Of a DNA stretch of 64,000 nucleotides, positions 13,451 to 24,166 are shown one piece after another (the first letter of the stretch is position 1; every line of letters starts with the position of its first letter). This stretch comes from Diplodia intermedia (taxonomy: Eukaryota > Ascomycota > Dothideomycetes > Botryosphaeriales > Botryosphaeriaceae). Both the position numbers and the translations under genes were made by a program. The DNA lies in contig JAKEKT010000113.1 in assembly GCA_021495925.1 (NCBI GenBank), forward strand, positions 1 through 64,000. Reading direction: 5' to 3'. Under the pieces are notes generated by a model, which ran no database searches, was not told the DNA's origin, and saw only the letters and a list, made by a program, of their open reading frames with translations.

Positions 13451-13476
13451 TTAATTCTACTTTAATATTTTAATAT

Positions 13477-13560
13477 TAGTAGTAGTAGTAGTAGTAGTAG
13501 CAGCCGTAGTAGTAGAAGTAGTAGAAGTAGTAGAGGTAGCGAAAGTAGCGAAAGTAGTAG
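13477..13560 (+). repeat. (GTA/GCA)n triplet tract at the edge of the RIP block
   Basis: About eight GTA units, one surviving gcagcc at 13500-13505, then gtagtagtagaagtag-type triplets to 13560, followed at 13576-13590 by a GGC run. The AT-rich region ends here and normal base composition starts. A (GCA)n tract whose CpA steps have become TpA would look exactly like this. A minus-strand frame of poly-Leu/Val covers it, but that is only the reading of the repeat. Confidence 0.8.
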
Positions 13561-13570
13561 AAGATTTAAC

Positions 13571-14187
13571 ACCACGGCGGCGGCGGCGGCGAGCATTACT
13601 ACCACCAGCAACGGTGGCGAGCGTTCACCAGCAGTAACGGCGGCGAGCACTACTAGTGGCGCTCGGCTGTACCGCGCCGACCAGCTTAGAATAAATTTAA
13701 CTTTTACCATGTGTTTGGTGATTTCCTTTCCATAGCAAGCGCAAGCGGCTGAAAAAAAAACTTAAAAAAGACGATCAATCCGGGAACGAAGGGACTATGT
13801 CAGCCGCAGCGCGCTAGGCAAGCGTGAGTACCATCAACAATAACAGCGACTGCGGACCTACGAGCCCCGCCTTCGCACACCACCAGCACTTCGCGTTTAC
13901 ATACTAGTACTCTGTCTCCCCCTTGCTACCCACCCAGGCATACGCGCGATATAAATCCATGCGAACGTCAAGAGCTAAGGGATAGGTCCCTTGGCATGTC
14001 AAGGGGTTATGAGGGATGGCAGCTGCTGATGGCGAATGTAGAACATGACGCGATGAAACGCTGTCTTCGGCCCATTCTCCTTGAACACGGGTGTATATGT
14101 AACTCGTGTCCTGCCGCACCGGGCAGCACCATTAACCTCGTCTCTTTTGACTTTCTGTGGATTCCACAGCGTCAATCTTTCGCGGAC
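13571..14187. other. Upstream region of the first telomere-proximal gene
   Basis: Normal base composition. It starts with GGC-rich low-complexity sequence (13575-13680). No gene was recognised. It should hold the promoter and leader of the downstream secreted-protein gene; ataaatcc near 13950 is a weak TATA-like site. Confidence 0.5.
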
Positions 14188-17100
14188 ATGCACCGTCAAT
14201 TCCTCATCGCCTCTCTTGCAGGGTCCGTTCTGGGCGGCACTCTGCCATTTAATGTCCCTCCCGATAGCCCCACTGGATCCGTTACCACGACTGTCGCTTG
14301 CGATGACGAGTGTGACACTATCGCCACTGCCACCATTACGTACACTGCCGACACCACCGCCGCCCTCCAGACTTTCTATGTGACAACAACCCGCTCGCTT
14401 GCCGACGAGAACAGCGATGACTCCTCAGCAAGCCCTGTGACATCACAAGATACAGAACTATCTGGCACTTTCCCAGCCACAGCTAGCAGTGCGCAGGTTT
14501 CCATCAGCCAGGGCCCGACTTCTGTCACAGACACGTCTTCTTGGCCGACAATGCGGCCTGCAGTGCCCGGGAACCAGCCTCTAAACGGCCTCGATAGCCT
14601 AGCTCCGTCGAATAGCTCCAAGTTGACCTTTACCTTGGACGGCAACTCAGATCGCTCGACCGAGCACCATTTTGCTGAAATGACGGCAAACCATACAACA
14701 CCCGCCGTTGTCTTGGAGCACTCTCAGCTTGTCACTGACATCAGCTGCACCGCGCAAGGTCTGCAGGTTGATCTTTCGACGGCGGCAGCTCTGGAGTACG
14801 TCCGGTCCGCGTGGGACACGAACTTCATCGCCATCACCTCCAGCGTCGACTGCGGCTCTGCGCCCAGCGGCCACCACAGCTACTGGAACGTGACCGCAGC
14901 GAACTATCCGGGCGCCCCGCTCGCAGTGCGTCTCGATGCCGTAGAGATTGCCATCGAAGATGCCCTGGACCAGGTCCATTTGATCTGGGGTACCCACGTC
15001 CCCACGAACACCACTGGCGCTCCTCCTCCCCCTTCATCGACAGATGACCACACGGGGGGCTACTTGGACTTCAACGAAGACTTCGCCAGCGCGCTTCAAC
15101 ATTTCGCTCCGGGGCTGTCTACTTACCAAGAGGAGGACTACGAAGGAGATGACAGCCCGGCCAATGCGACCGTTGGCGACCCGGATTTCGAAATCGAGGA
15201 CAGCGGAATCTTGCCCCGCCAGCAGCCACAACCAGCGCGGAAGAGCTACGCGCAACCCGAACCAGCTCGCAAAAGCTCCGGTCAACCCGAACCAGCTCGG
15301 AAAAGCCAGGACAGGCCACCAGCTCCAGCTCGGAAAGGTTACGACCCGGCATACACAGAACAGAGGGTTCAGTCAGCCAACAAGCAAGCTCAGGTGCAGG
15401 AAAAGGCATACCAAGACACCGAGGCTGTTCTAGAGAAGGCTAGGAGAAGCGCTGCAGCCGCCCGGGGTGACTACTTCATTGCCCGACAAGAAGCCAAGGC
15501 CAGTCCAGGGAACAAGGTGCTTGCTCAGAAAGCAACCACGGCAAAGGCCAAGCTTGCAACGGAGAACAAGAAAGTCGTACAGGCTCGAAGCATTGCGCAG
15601 GCTCAGTCAAAAGCGGCAAAAGCGGCCAAGAACAAGGCGGCAGCGGCCCAATCTGTCAAGGACGCTGCCGGCACGAAGGGACTCCCGGCTGACAAGGGCG
15701 CCAAAGCCGACCCGTTGGCCGTCGCAAAGAGGGTGGCCAAAGACACCAAGGCTAAAATCGAGGAGGACCCGCAGCTCCGTGCAGACTTCCAATCAAGGGC
15801 AGCAGGCTTCGTCAGCTTCCTTGGGGAAAGCTACAGTCAGCTCACCAAGGTGGTTCAGGGTACCGTGTCGAAGCTGTCTTCTACTGTTGGGTTGGATCAT
15901 ACGTTGCCGATCCACGTTTCGCTGGCCAGCTGGCGGAAGAACAAGGTGGTCGACGACACTCCATGGGGTCCGCAGTACCACATCAGTGACGGCGAAGCGC
16001 AGACGGAAGCAGAAAGCGCTGGCGGATCCTTTAGCTTATACTGCGTCGACTGCGCCTTCACAGCAGACATCCACATCTCGGGCGAAGTCAGCTTCAGCGT
16101 GCTCGAGCGCAAGCTGAAGAAAGGCAGCATCACCGTCCAGGGTAGCGACATCGCTGCGTCGCTCTTCCTCGGGCTGGAGGCCTACGCCTGGGCACAGTGG
16201 GAGGACCGTGAACCCGTACTAGACGCCGCAATCCCTCCGGGCTTCACCATCCCTAGAATCATCACGCTCGGGCCGGCCGTGCGCTACGAGACCCGCGTGG
16301 CCATGTTACTCGAGGCCGAAGGATTCCTGATGGCCGGTGCCGACGTCAACTTCTCCGACTTCACCGCCACCTTTGACCTGCTCGACAGCTCAAAGGCCGA
16401 CTTTAGCGGCTTCAAGCCCACCTTTACGCCCCAATTCGAAGCCTACGGCTCCATCCGGGCGGGAGTGCAGATAGGCTACCCGCTCAGCATCGCCATCACC
16501 ATGCACATCCCGCTGGCCAAATACGACACCGGCATTGCCATAACGAGCGAGCCGTATGTCAAGGGCGTGGCGAGCTATGGCGAGGTTAAGAACTGCACCA
16601 AGGGCATTGATTACAGGATCCGCGGTGGCTTGGACGTCTACGCCAATATCTTCAAGATCGTGAAAACCACTCTACGCCAGTTCGTTGCGGATCCGCCGAT
16701 AGCTACTGGCTGTAAACCAATCCCGTCCGCCATCGCCAAATACCTCCCCGCTGGCACCGTCGAAAAATTTGACGAGGAGGACGAGGAGGAAGAAGACGAC
16801 GAAGTCGACGACACCGACAGCGTAATCGACGAGGCCGAAAATGCCCTCGACGGCACCAGCGACGATGACCTTAGCTACCTCCCGGTGACGGCCGGCGGCG
16901 GCGAGTGGCTGCTCACCGCCGACGACGACGGGACGCTGTCTCTCATCCCCGCCGAATCGGGCGACGACGCGAACCTCGCCCAGCGTCTATTCGCCTACAT
17001 CGACGGCGCCGTCACGGCCGACTCCAACCAGCGGCTGCTGGTCTTCTTCATCGACCCGAGCCTGCCGCAGCTGTCGCGGCTCGAGGTCGTCGATGAGGAT

Positions 17101-17388
17101 TACATCGTCGCGGATCACGAGGCCGCCACCCTGATCGCCGTCGAGGCCGACCAAGAGACCGACACTGCGGTGCTCGTGCCGGCCGATACCCAGGGCGACA
17201 GTTACATCCCCGTCGCATGCGTTATTGACGACGGCGAATACGAGTCAAACAACTTGTTCGTCGTCACGGATGCTGATGAAGGGATTGAGATGCTCAAGAG
17301 CGGCAAGGCTGCCGTCAAGAAACTTGTCGGAGGCACTGTCCAGGATTGCATTCAGATTGCATTTGATGCGCCGATGGGAGGTATATAG
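14188..17388 (+). CDS. Large secreted DUF7029/DUF7223-like protein
   Basis: Single-exon gene of 1066 residues. The ATG at 14188 is preferred because it begins a clear signal peptide (MHRQFLIASLAGSVLGG); the same frame is open upstream to an ATG at 13996, but that extension is not a secretory start. Residues about 176-275 resemble the fungal DUF7029 module (ISC, then FIAITSSVDCG, ending LIWGTH). At 346-388 there are four PARKS/PARKG repeats in Pro-Gln-rich linker. Residues 390-495 are Ala/Lys-rich and probably helical or coiled-coil. About 615-830 resembles DUF7223 (YCVDC, GFTIPRIITLGP), and 861-881 is an almost pure Asp/Glu run. It is probably an extracellular or wall-associated protein; no enzymatic motif is visible. 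It is the first gene inside the telomere. The domain names are from memory and should be verified. Confidence 0.85.
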   Translation: MHRQFLIASLAGSVLGGTLPFNVPPDSPTGSVTTTVACDDECDTIATATITYTADTTAALQTFYVTTTRSLADENSDDSSASPVTSQDTELSGTFPATASSAQVSISQGPTSVTDTSSWPTMRPAVPGNQPLNGLDSLAPSNSSKLTFTLDGNSDRSTEHHFAEMTANHTTPAVVLEHSQLVTDISCTAQGLQVDLSTAAALEYVRSAWDTNFIAITSSVDCGSAPSGHHSYWNVTAANYPGAPLAVRLDAVEIAIEDALDQVHLIWGTHVPTNTTGAPPPPSSTDDHTGGYLDFNEDFASALQHFAPGLSTYQEEDYEGDDSPANATVGDPDFEIEDSGILPRQQPQPARKSYAQPEPARKSSGQPEPARKSQDRPPAPARKGYDPAYTEQRVQSANKQAQVQEKAYQDTEAVLEKARRSAAAARGDYFIARQEAKASPGNKVLAQKATTAKAKLATENKKVVQARSIAQAQSKAAKAAKNKAAAAQSVKDAAGTKGLPADKGAKADPLAVAKRVAKDTKAKIEEDPQLRADFQSRAAGFVSFLGESYSQLTKVVQGTVSKLSSTVGLDHTLPIHVSLASWRKNKVVDDTPWGPQYHISDGEAQTEAESAGGSFSLYCVDCAFTADIHISGEVSFSVLERKLKKGSITVQGSDIAASLFLGLEAYAWAQWEDREPVLDAAIPPGFTIPRIITLGPAVRYETRVAMLLEAEGFLMAGADVNFSDFTATFDLLDSSKADFSGFKPTFTPQFEAYGSIRAGVQIGYPLSIAITMHIPLAKYDTGIAITSEPYVKGVASYGEVKNCTKGIDYRIRGGLDVYANIFKIVKTTLRQFVADPPIATGCKPIPSAIAKYLPAGTVEKFDEEDEEEEDDEVDDTDSVIDEAENALDGTSDDDLSYLPVTAGGGEWLLTADDDGTLSLIPAESGDDANLAQRLFAYIDGAVTADSNQRLLVFFIDPSLPQLSRLEVVDEDYIVADHEAATLIAVEADQETDTAVLVPADTQGDSYIPVACVIDDGEYESNNLFVVTDADEGIEMLKSGKAAVKKLVGGTVQDCIQIAFDAPMGGI

Positions 17389-17547
17389 GGTGGTCATGAT
17401 TCTGAGTAGAGAAGCAGAAGCTCCGACTTCGATTTAGTTCGTGTTGCAGTATGAGCAGTTGTAGCAGTAGATAGGAGTCAACCAGTGCCACGCCGAATAG
17501 GATGTATTATAAGACTATTACAAACACAACGCGTGGAATCGGCCCCA

Positions 17548-19368
17548 TCACAGCGTCACTTCCGGCACCCTCTTCCTACACGCAAGCCTGACGCTGCCAT
17601 CCGGCAACATCTGATCCGCCCTCATCCTCGTCTTCGGCCGCTCCGTGCGTCCCTCGTCAAACTTCCAGTCCCAGCCCATTAAGCAGTGGACAAGTGCAAT
17701 CTTGATCTCATTGCTCGCGAAGAAACGGCCCGGACACGCATGGGCGCCGTGACCAAACGCAAACATGTCCCGGCTGGTGGTGACATACTGCCACCCGTTC
17801 TCCTGGCCGGGCTGCTCCCTCAGCTTGACGAAGCGGTACGGATCGAACAACTCGGGGTCGTGGTAGCGATCGGGATCCGTCATGCCCAGGACGGACACGG
17901 CGATGGTTGCGCCGCGCGGCACGTGGGTGCCGTCGGACAGGGTGTGCGGGGCCATGGCGACGCGCTTCATGGACGTGATGCTCGGGGGGTTGAAGCGCTG
18001 GCTCTCCTTCATGACCGAGTCGAGCAGGCGGAGCTTGTACAGGGTCGTCTTCTGCCACGGCGTGCCGGCGGCGTCTGCGCCGGCGTCGCCCATGACGCTG
18101 ACAATCTCGCGGCGTAGCTCGTCCGCGAGGCCGGGCACGGCGACGATGTCGAACATGACGTTCGTCATGGCCGCGCTCGTCGTGTGGATGGCGGCCATGG
18201 TCAGGCCCAGCTGCCCCATGACGGCGTCCACGGTTGTTCCCTTGGTGGCCGCCGTCTCCTCGAGCCACTGCAGAGAGTCCAGTGGCTTCTCGATCTTTTT
18301 CTCGCCTCGATCCTCGGCTGCCTTCCTCTCCAGGCGCCTCCTCTTCAGCTCTGGCTCGATGATGCCGTACGCTTCCTTCTGACGCTTCTTCAGTTGCACG
18401 ATTTCTGGTACCAAGACGGGGTGGAGGAGGTAGACCAGGGGCCGAACGACGCGCGGCCAGCGGCGGAATGCGACGACCGCATTCATGAAGTCGACGGTGT
18501 ATTGGGCGGAGATGCGTTGCCAGGCTTCGTTACGGCAGAGGGGCGCGCCGAGGAAGGCGAAGGCGGAGAGGCGGGAGACGAGCCGGACGATGATGGTGTA
18601 GAGAGGGTCTTCCATGGGGACCCATTCTGTGGTGGACGCGTTGCGTTAGTCCTTTCTTTCTTCTGAGAAGAGGGATACATTACCATCAGTGGCTGGAAAC
18701 AGCTCGTTCAGGGACAGCTTTGCCTCGTTGGAAAGGCCAACGGTCAGTCTCGCTGCACGAGTTTGTCAGAGGGTCGCGGAAAAAAACACATGCTGGTTGG
18801 GACAACTCACGAAGCGCCTGCGTCAACTTGATCCGGACTGTCTCCTGGAAGACGCTGGTGCTGAAAAGGTCATGCAGGTTCCCGAACGCTTGGTAGTCGC
18901 TCACAAAATCCTGGGCCCATGTCAGCCAACCTCGTTCCCCTTGGCACGACACATCGACACCTACCCGTCGTACAAACTCGGTGAAGCTCAGGTTGGACTC
19001 ATTTCTGATCTCGTCCACAAACCTTGGCGGGAGTAATATCCTCGGTCCCGAATCGGAAAAGATCTGGCAGACGGCGTCCTTGCTCTACATCGTTCGTCAG
19101 TTTACCCCACCTCTTCCCCGAACCCGCGTGTATTGCATACCTGCTCCCAAGCGGACTGCAGCACGCCCATGGCATCGCGCGCAAATCGCGTCTTGCTCGC
19201 CTCCGCGCCACCCTCGCCGCCGACGAGCGGGATGTTCGGGTAGGGACGCTGCGAGGTGAGGACGACATAGCAGGTGTAGGTGGCAGATAAGAGAAGCGCC
19301 GCCGAGATGAGCTCCCAAACGTTGATGTTTGGGAGGTTCAGGGACGAAATCATGTCCTGGGTAGCCAT
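17548..19368 (-). CDS. Cytochrome P450 monooxygenase (kaurene-oxidase/GA14-synthase-like)
   Basis: Four exons: 19368-19141, 19084-18811, 18752-18684 and 18626-17548 (introns 56, 58 and 57 nt), 549 residues. An N-terminal membrane anchor (VWELISAALLLSATYTCYVV) precedes the PYPNIPLVGG hinge, so it is an ER-bound class II enzyme. The I-helix reads AAIHTTS, the K-helix ExxR is KESQR, and the haem loop FAFGHGAHACPGRFF carries the axial Cys488. The order LTNEL-like segment, EW-P, then LVSRLSAFAFLG resembles fungal P450s of the ent-kaurene oxidase and CYP68 type, which oxidise terpenoids and other hydrophobic small molecules. No terpene synthase is in the window, so the substrate is unknown. A TATA-like box lies 70 bases upstream of the ATG. 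Confidence 0.93.
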
Positions 19369-20549
19369 TGCGACTGAGGTTGGGGGTTGGATATGGGAGA
19401 GGTCTGAGCGGCGAGATCTGACTGCAACCCCGCAGGCTAATATACCCACGACGGGAGTCGCGCCAGGGTCTCCTATCGCGGATAGTGCCGGCCGAGGCCC
19501 AGAGGCTTGCAGAAGCTTGATTGATGCATAGGTTGGAGGATCATTCTGCCTGTCGTCCGCGCGAATCACACTCCTTTGCTTGTCGATCAAAGCTTACCAC
19601 CAACATTTCCCCACAAAATTCGATTCGATCAGGCAGCTTGCGCGCCCATATCATGCGGATTCGCATGCAGCCGATTGGTGGACGAGCAGGCACGGCGCAA
19701 CGCCATTGTCGGGGCGACTGGCCGTAGGTACAGATAAACCCCGCGCACCACTTCCCTGCTCTCGCAAGACGTAGCTTACGGTAAGCGCGGGGAACGGTCT
19801 CGGTGAAGCGATCGGCCGGGACGGATGCAAACTGCTTGCCCGGTTGGACCGTATGGCGATCGCTTATGCCTTGTTTCCGGGACTATGCAACTCTGATTGG
19901 CCGCGGCGACTGCACAGCTCTCGGCTTCGGCAGACAAGAACCCTGGAGAACAAAAACATCCATCTTCTCATCTCGGTCCGTTAGCCGAAAGCCGCGTCAC
20001 TGCTGCATAGTTGTCACAACTGACGCCGTGTCCTCGCCGGTCCTCCATACATTAACATATGCAGTCGGCTTCGGCCTACCAGCACGGTGGGTGATCAAGA
20101 GATTGGACATACCCACAGCAAAGTCACAGAAATATTACGCTATACTGACGTGGGCAGTTTAATCTAATATCTGACACGATTGCCTGCATTTAAAGCCGAC
20201 ATATACGTCCGCATGATAGACCCAAATACCTACAGAGCAAGAGTGTCGCATTCCGATAGAACACAGAGGATTTAATTCGTTAGTGGTATTGTGCATAGAA
20301 CTTGCGGCAGCTGGCGCAGTATAAATTGGCAGTGGTAGTGAATCAGTGATCTGCACGCTGGTCATGCCGCAGACCGCAGTTAGACTTAAAGGTCATAACG
20401 CGGCCAGCTAAAGACTACGATCAGGCGGAAAAGATTTGCAAATTTTGTAGGGCCATGCATGAGAAGCGTGGCGTGCGAGGTGCCTTTAATTCGTGATGCT
20501 AAAAGCGAGGCAAACTACTATTACTAGCTGCATCACGGCTTTCACGTGA
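19369..20549. other. Intergenic region between P450 and NACHT-ankyrin relic
   Basis: About 1.2 kb with only short chance frames. The left part holds the P450 promoter. The right part is where the N-terminal domain of the NACHT protein should lie, but stops in all frames leave nothing recognisable. Confidence 0.5.
19438..19445 (-). promoter_or_regulatory. TATA-like box of the first P450 gene
   Basis: On the minus strand the sequence reads gggtatattagc, placing a TATA element about 70 bases upstream of the ATG at 19368, a usual distance for a fungal promoter. Confidence 0.45.
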
Positions 20550-23500
20550 GAACGGCTTGCACTGTTGCAGTGGCTGTCCAATGTTGAGACCGAAAAGCAT
20601 CACCGGACAGCTCTCTCCTTCCTGCTACCGCAGTCAGGTTAATGGTTGCTGAATGACACGAGATACACGGTCTGGAGGGATTCGAGTAGCTTAGAGGATC
20701 TGTGGTTACACGGTATACGTAAGTATTCTGCGACAGTAATTGGTAGTGCTAGCTCACCATTAATACAGCTGGGTGTGGAAAAACAAAGTTGACGTAAGCA
20801 AGGACGTGTGGTAGTCCTGTGAAATGTTAATAACAAACGGTTAAAAGGGCGGTGGTGATCGAACACCTACGACACCGGGCGAGTTCGTTGTCTCACCCGG
20901 CTCCGATTGCCCATTTCTACTGCTCTAGAAATGAGGAGCCTGAGCGCAGTGATGTTTCCCAAATTCTGCGGTCTCTAGTGCGGCAGCTTTCCCTCACGGC
21001 GGATGGCCACGTTCGGTCTGCGACTGCGGATGAGTACGAGAAAAGACGACACGAGGCAACGCTGCGTGGTGAGTCGGCGGCAGAGCTGACGGTGGAGGAA
21101 AGTATCGAGCTCATCTGCGAGCTGGGTGCCACGTCTCCGACCACAATTGTAATCGATGCTCTGGACGAGTGCATCCCAAACAAGCGTCACATCCTTTTGT
21201 CCGCTCTGGCAACCATATCTACTAAATCTAGGGATGTTGTCAAGGTATGGGTCTCCAGTCGAGACACTGAGGAGATCGGCGCCCATTTTCGGAGTGCAAC
21301 AGACGTGCTTGTCACGTCTAATGCCACAAGTGAAGACCTTGAAAGGTTCGTCCGAACCCATGCTGCGGATTTGAAAGAAAGATGGATGCGGGTTTCGCAA
21401 GGCTCTGAAGATTTAGACAGGTTGGAGAAGGACCTTGTGGAGACTTTGATCGGTCGAGCCCACGGAATGTGAGTACCGAGTTTCTAATAAATGTCGTGGT
21501 CTAACGTCTGCAGGTTCCTTTGGGTCCGGCTGCATCTAGAGCGGCTTAGTGACACGCATCTTTTCAAGGGAAACGACACCATGGATGCATTAAGCAAGTT
21601 GCCATCGACGTTGGCAGACACTTACGCAGATATCCATAGCAACCTCCAAAAGATGGGTGAAAAGGCCAGAGCCGTCGCCAAAGCGACTCTCCAATGGCTG
21701 CTGTGCAGCCGGCGAATGCTTTCCGTTGCAGAGCTACTTGCAGCATTAGGAAGAAGTGTATCTGGGATTTCGAAAGTGTCCGCGCAGGAAGTCCTTCAGT
21801 TCTGCGGCGGGCTGGTGGTTTTGGATGTGCAGTCGGATATGTTCCGTCTGGCGCACCTGACTGTCCGGGAGTGAGTGGTCCCACCATGCATTGCTGCATG
21901 TGCTAATTATGCTTGAAGATACCTCGAGTCGCTCACCGACTACTCCATGGATGAACCTCACGCAGTGCTTGCCAAACGATGCCTTGGAGCATATACGTGG
22001 GGAGAGTGGGCCCAGGACGGCTTGCTCACCTATGCAACTCAGTATTGGCCAGCCCATTGCGAGTACCTAAACCAGCCTGATTCAAGAGCAGCGGTGCTCC
22101 CTTCAGTGATCCAGCTTCTCACTGCTGAAGAACATTTCGAAGATTGGCTGGATAATCTGAAGGGCAGTCAGGCCCAGGAAAAGCCCGAGTGGGGTAGCAA
22201 TCTGGCGAGGAAACTCATCGCAGTTCATTCACTTCCTCCATCGCCACTCTTCACAGCATGCTGCTTTGGCCTTGTAGAGTTGTTTGAGCAGCCTGGAAAT
22301 ATTCCTAATATTGACTTGAACCAGAAGAACAGCAGCGGCGCTTCCGGGCTCTATCTTACCTCTCGATGGGGACATGTGGCAGTGGTAGAGCAGCTTCTCC
22401 GCCAAGGGGCGGATGTCAATGCTTCAGGAGGACAGTTCGGCACTGCTCTACATGCCGCTGCATTCGCCGGTCATGGAGCAATCGTGGAAATGCTGCTTAC
22501 AAAAGGCGCTTCCATTTGTGGCTCGGGAGATTTCTCCACGCCTCTCCAAGCCGCTTTGGCCAGTGGACATCAGTCAATTGTGAACCTACTACTTGCTGGA
22601 GGCTTTCAATTCACAGCCCAGCAGCAATTTGACGACGCTCTTGAGACTGCGAGTTTCAATGGGCAGGCAGATGTGGTGGAAGCGCTTCTAGATGGCAAGA
22701 TGGGCCCATATATCGCCAAGGTAGACCACGATCCGCTCCAAGTCGCATTGCATGGTAGGAAAGAACGAGAATCCTCTCGACTAATACAAGTTTGCTCCGA
22801 CATCAACACTCAGAAAGGCTACTTTGGAAACGCACTACAAGCTGCCATCTCTGGAGGAAAATTGAGCTTGGTAAAGAAAGTCATTGATGCTGGGGCGAAG
22901 CTCGACCAACGTGGTCGTTTCGGCTATCCACTCCGGGCAGCTTCTATTTTCGGGGAAATCGACATCGCACAGTATCTTCTCGATCAAGGGGCGGATTCGA
23001 ACGCAAGAGATGATGAACTTGGCGATCCGCTACAAGCAGCCGCGTCGAAAAATTTCCTCGAAATGATGGTACTTCTGATAGCCTACAAGGCCGACGTCAA
23101 TGGCCATGGTGGCTTCTACGGAAACACACTCCAAGCAGCCTCTTTCGCGGGCCATGAGCAGGCCGTTCTTCTTCTCATTGATAACGGCGCTAAGATCAAC
23201 GAGGGTCCTAGCCGGAGAAGTAAGATCCGCTTTCGCGACGCACTCCAAGCGGCGGTGCATGCAGGGCACGAACGGATAGTACGCCTGCTTCTGAACGCAG
23301 GTGCACAAGTAAATCCTGGCCAAAGGGGTGGGGATCTCGCTTATCAGCCTCTCGTGGGCAGAGGACCCACCCGAAGACCGCTACCCCAAGTTCATGATGG
23401 GTCTGGAAATATCGATATTGCAAACGGACTTGGTCCGCTAGAAGCGGCCGCCCGACGCGGCAATGAGCATTTGATCCAGCTACTGCTCGAGCAAGGAGCC

Positions 23501-24097
23501 CATGTCGACGCCCCATACGCATATCCTGAAGATGACGAATATGACGACGGATGTGACTTCACTGCTTTGCAGATAGCGGCATTCTGGGGACATTTCTCAG
23601 CAGTCAGCTGTTTGGTCGATAATGGGGCTGACGTGAATGCCGTTCGCCAAACTCTCGGCACTCCTTTACAGGCAGCAATCGAAGCTTCACATTTCGATAT
23701 CGCCGTTCTGCTGTTAGCTCGTGGTGCTGAGATCGACCAGCACTGGGGCGAATTTGGTTCTTGTCTGCAGGTGTGTTGCGAGAGGGGCAATCTCAAAGCT
23801 GTGCAGTTTCTCTGCGAGCAAGGAGCTAATATTGAAGACAATGGCGGGGAAAACGGAAATGCTCTTCAGGTTGCCTCCTCTGCCGGTCACTTCACTGTTG
23901 TCCGTTTCTTGATTGAAATGGGGGCGGATGTTAGCAATGGTAGTGCTCTCTGCGCTGCTTTAGCAAATGGCCATGCCGATGTTGTCCGACTACTCATGGA
24001 CCATAACGGCCGACTTCGCAGCATATTGCAACTGGCGGCATACTACTGCAAGATTACTGTTCGGAAGTGCTTTGGGCGACAATGGCGCGAATATTAA
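20550..24097 (+). pseudogene. NACHT-ankyrin repeat (STAND) gene, broken
   Basis: Conserved coding starts at about 20550 (LQWLSNVETEKHH, a typical STAND pre-NACHT segment). An in-frame TAA at 20640-20642 interrupts it just before WLLND. Exons then run 20550-20718, 20769-20793 (25 nt), 20848-21468, 21514-21870 and 21919-24097, with introns of 50, 54, 45 and 48 nt. The joins rebuild the Walker A P-loop (LWLHGIPGCGKTKLT), and Walker B is VIDALDE near 21160. From about residue 22330 onward in the DNA there are about 15 ankyrin repeats (LLRQGADVNASGG type). Near 24045-24060 the ankyrin pattern jumps to another frame (LGDNGANINVRGE), so the annotated end at 24097 is an early stop. No effector N-terminal domain is found. 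Such proteins mediate non-self recognition and regulated cell death in fungi; this copy is probably inactive. Confidence 0.85.
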
Positions 24098-24166
24098 CGT
24101 AAGAGGTGAGAATTTGCATGCAGAAATGGAGGGGGGGAAAGATGATCGGTTCTCCGTGTATCTATT

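Larger units (their letters stand above)
128..13460. repeat. RIP-mutated AT-rich subtelomeric block
   Basis: This block has no usable coding capacity; the longest ATG-initiated frame is about 62 codons (9402-9590, minus). By eye it holds only a handful of CA or TG dinucleotides (for example near 1106, 6861 and 9589), while TA is everywhere and CG steps such as gcgcg and acgcgt remain common. Loss of CpA on both strands with CpG spared is the mark of repeat-induced point mutation in ascomycetes, rather than of general methyl-CpG decay. The named repeats below are islands of recognisable structure in it; the rest looks like decayed transposon sequence that I cannot assign. Confidence 0.93.

Noticed and set aside
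13462..13710. Minus-strand 82-codon frame rich in Leu and Val
   Set aside because: It is only the translation of the GTA/GCA/GGC triplet tract; no start context, no family and no conserved features.
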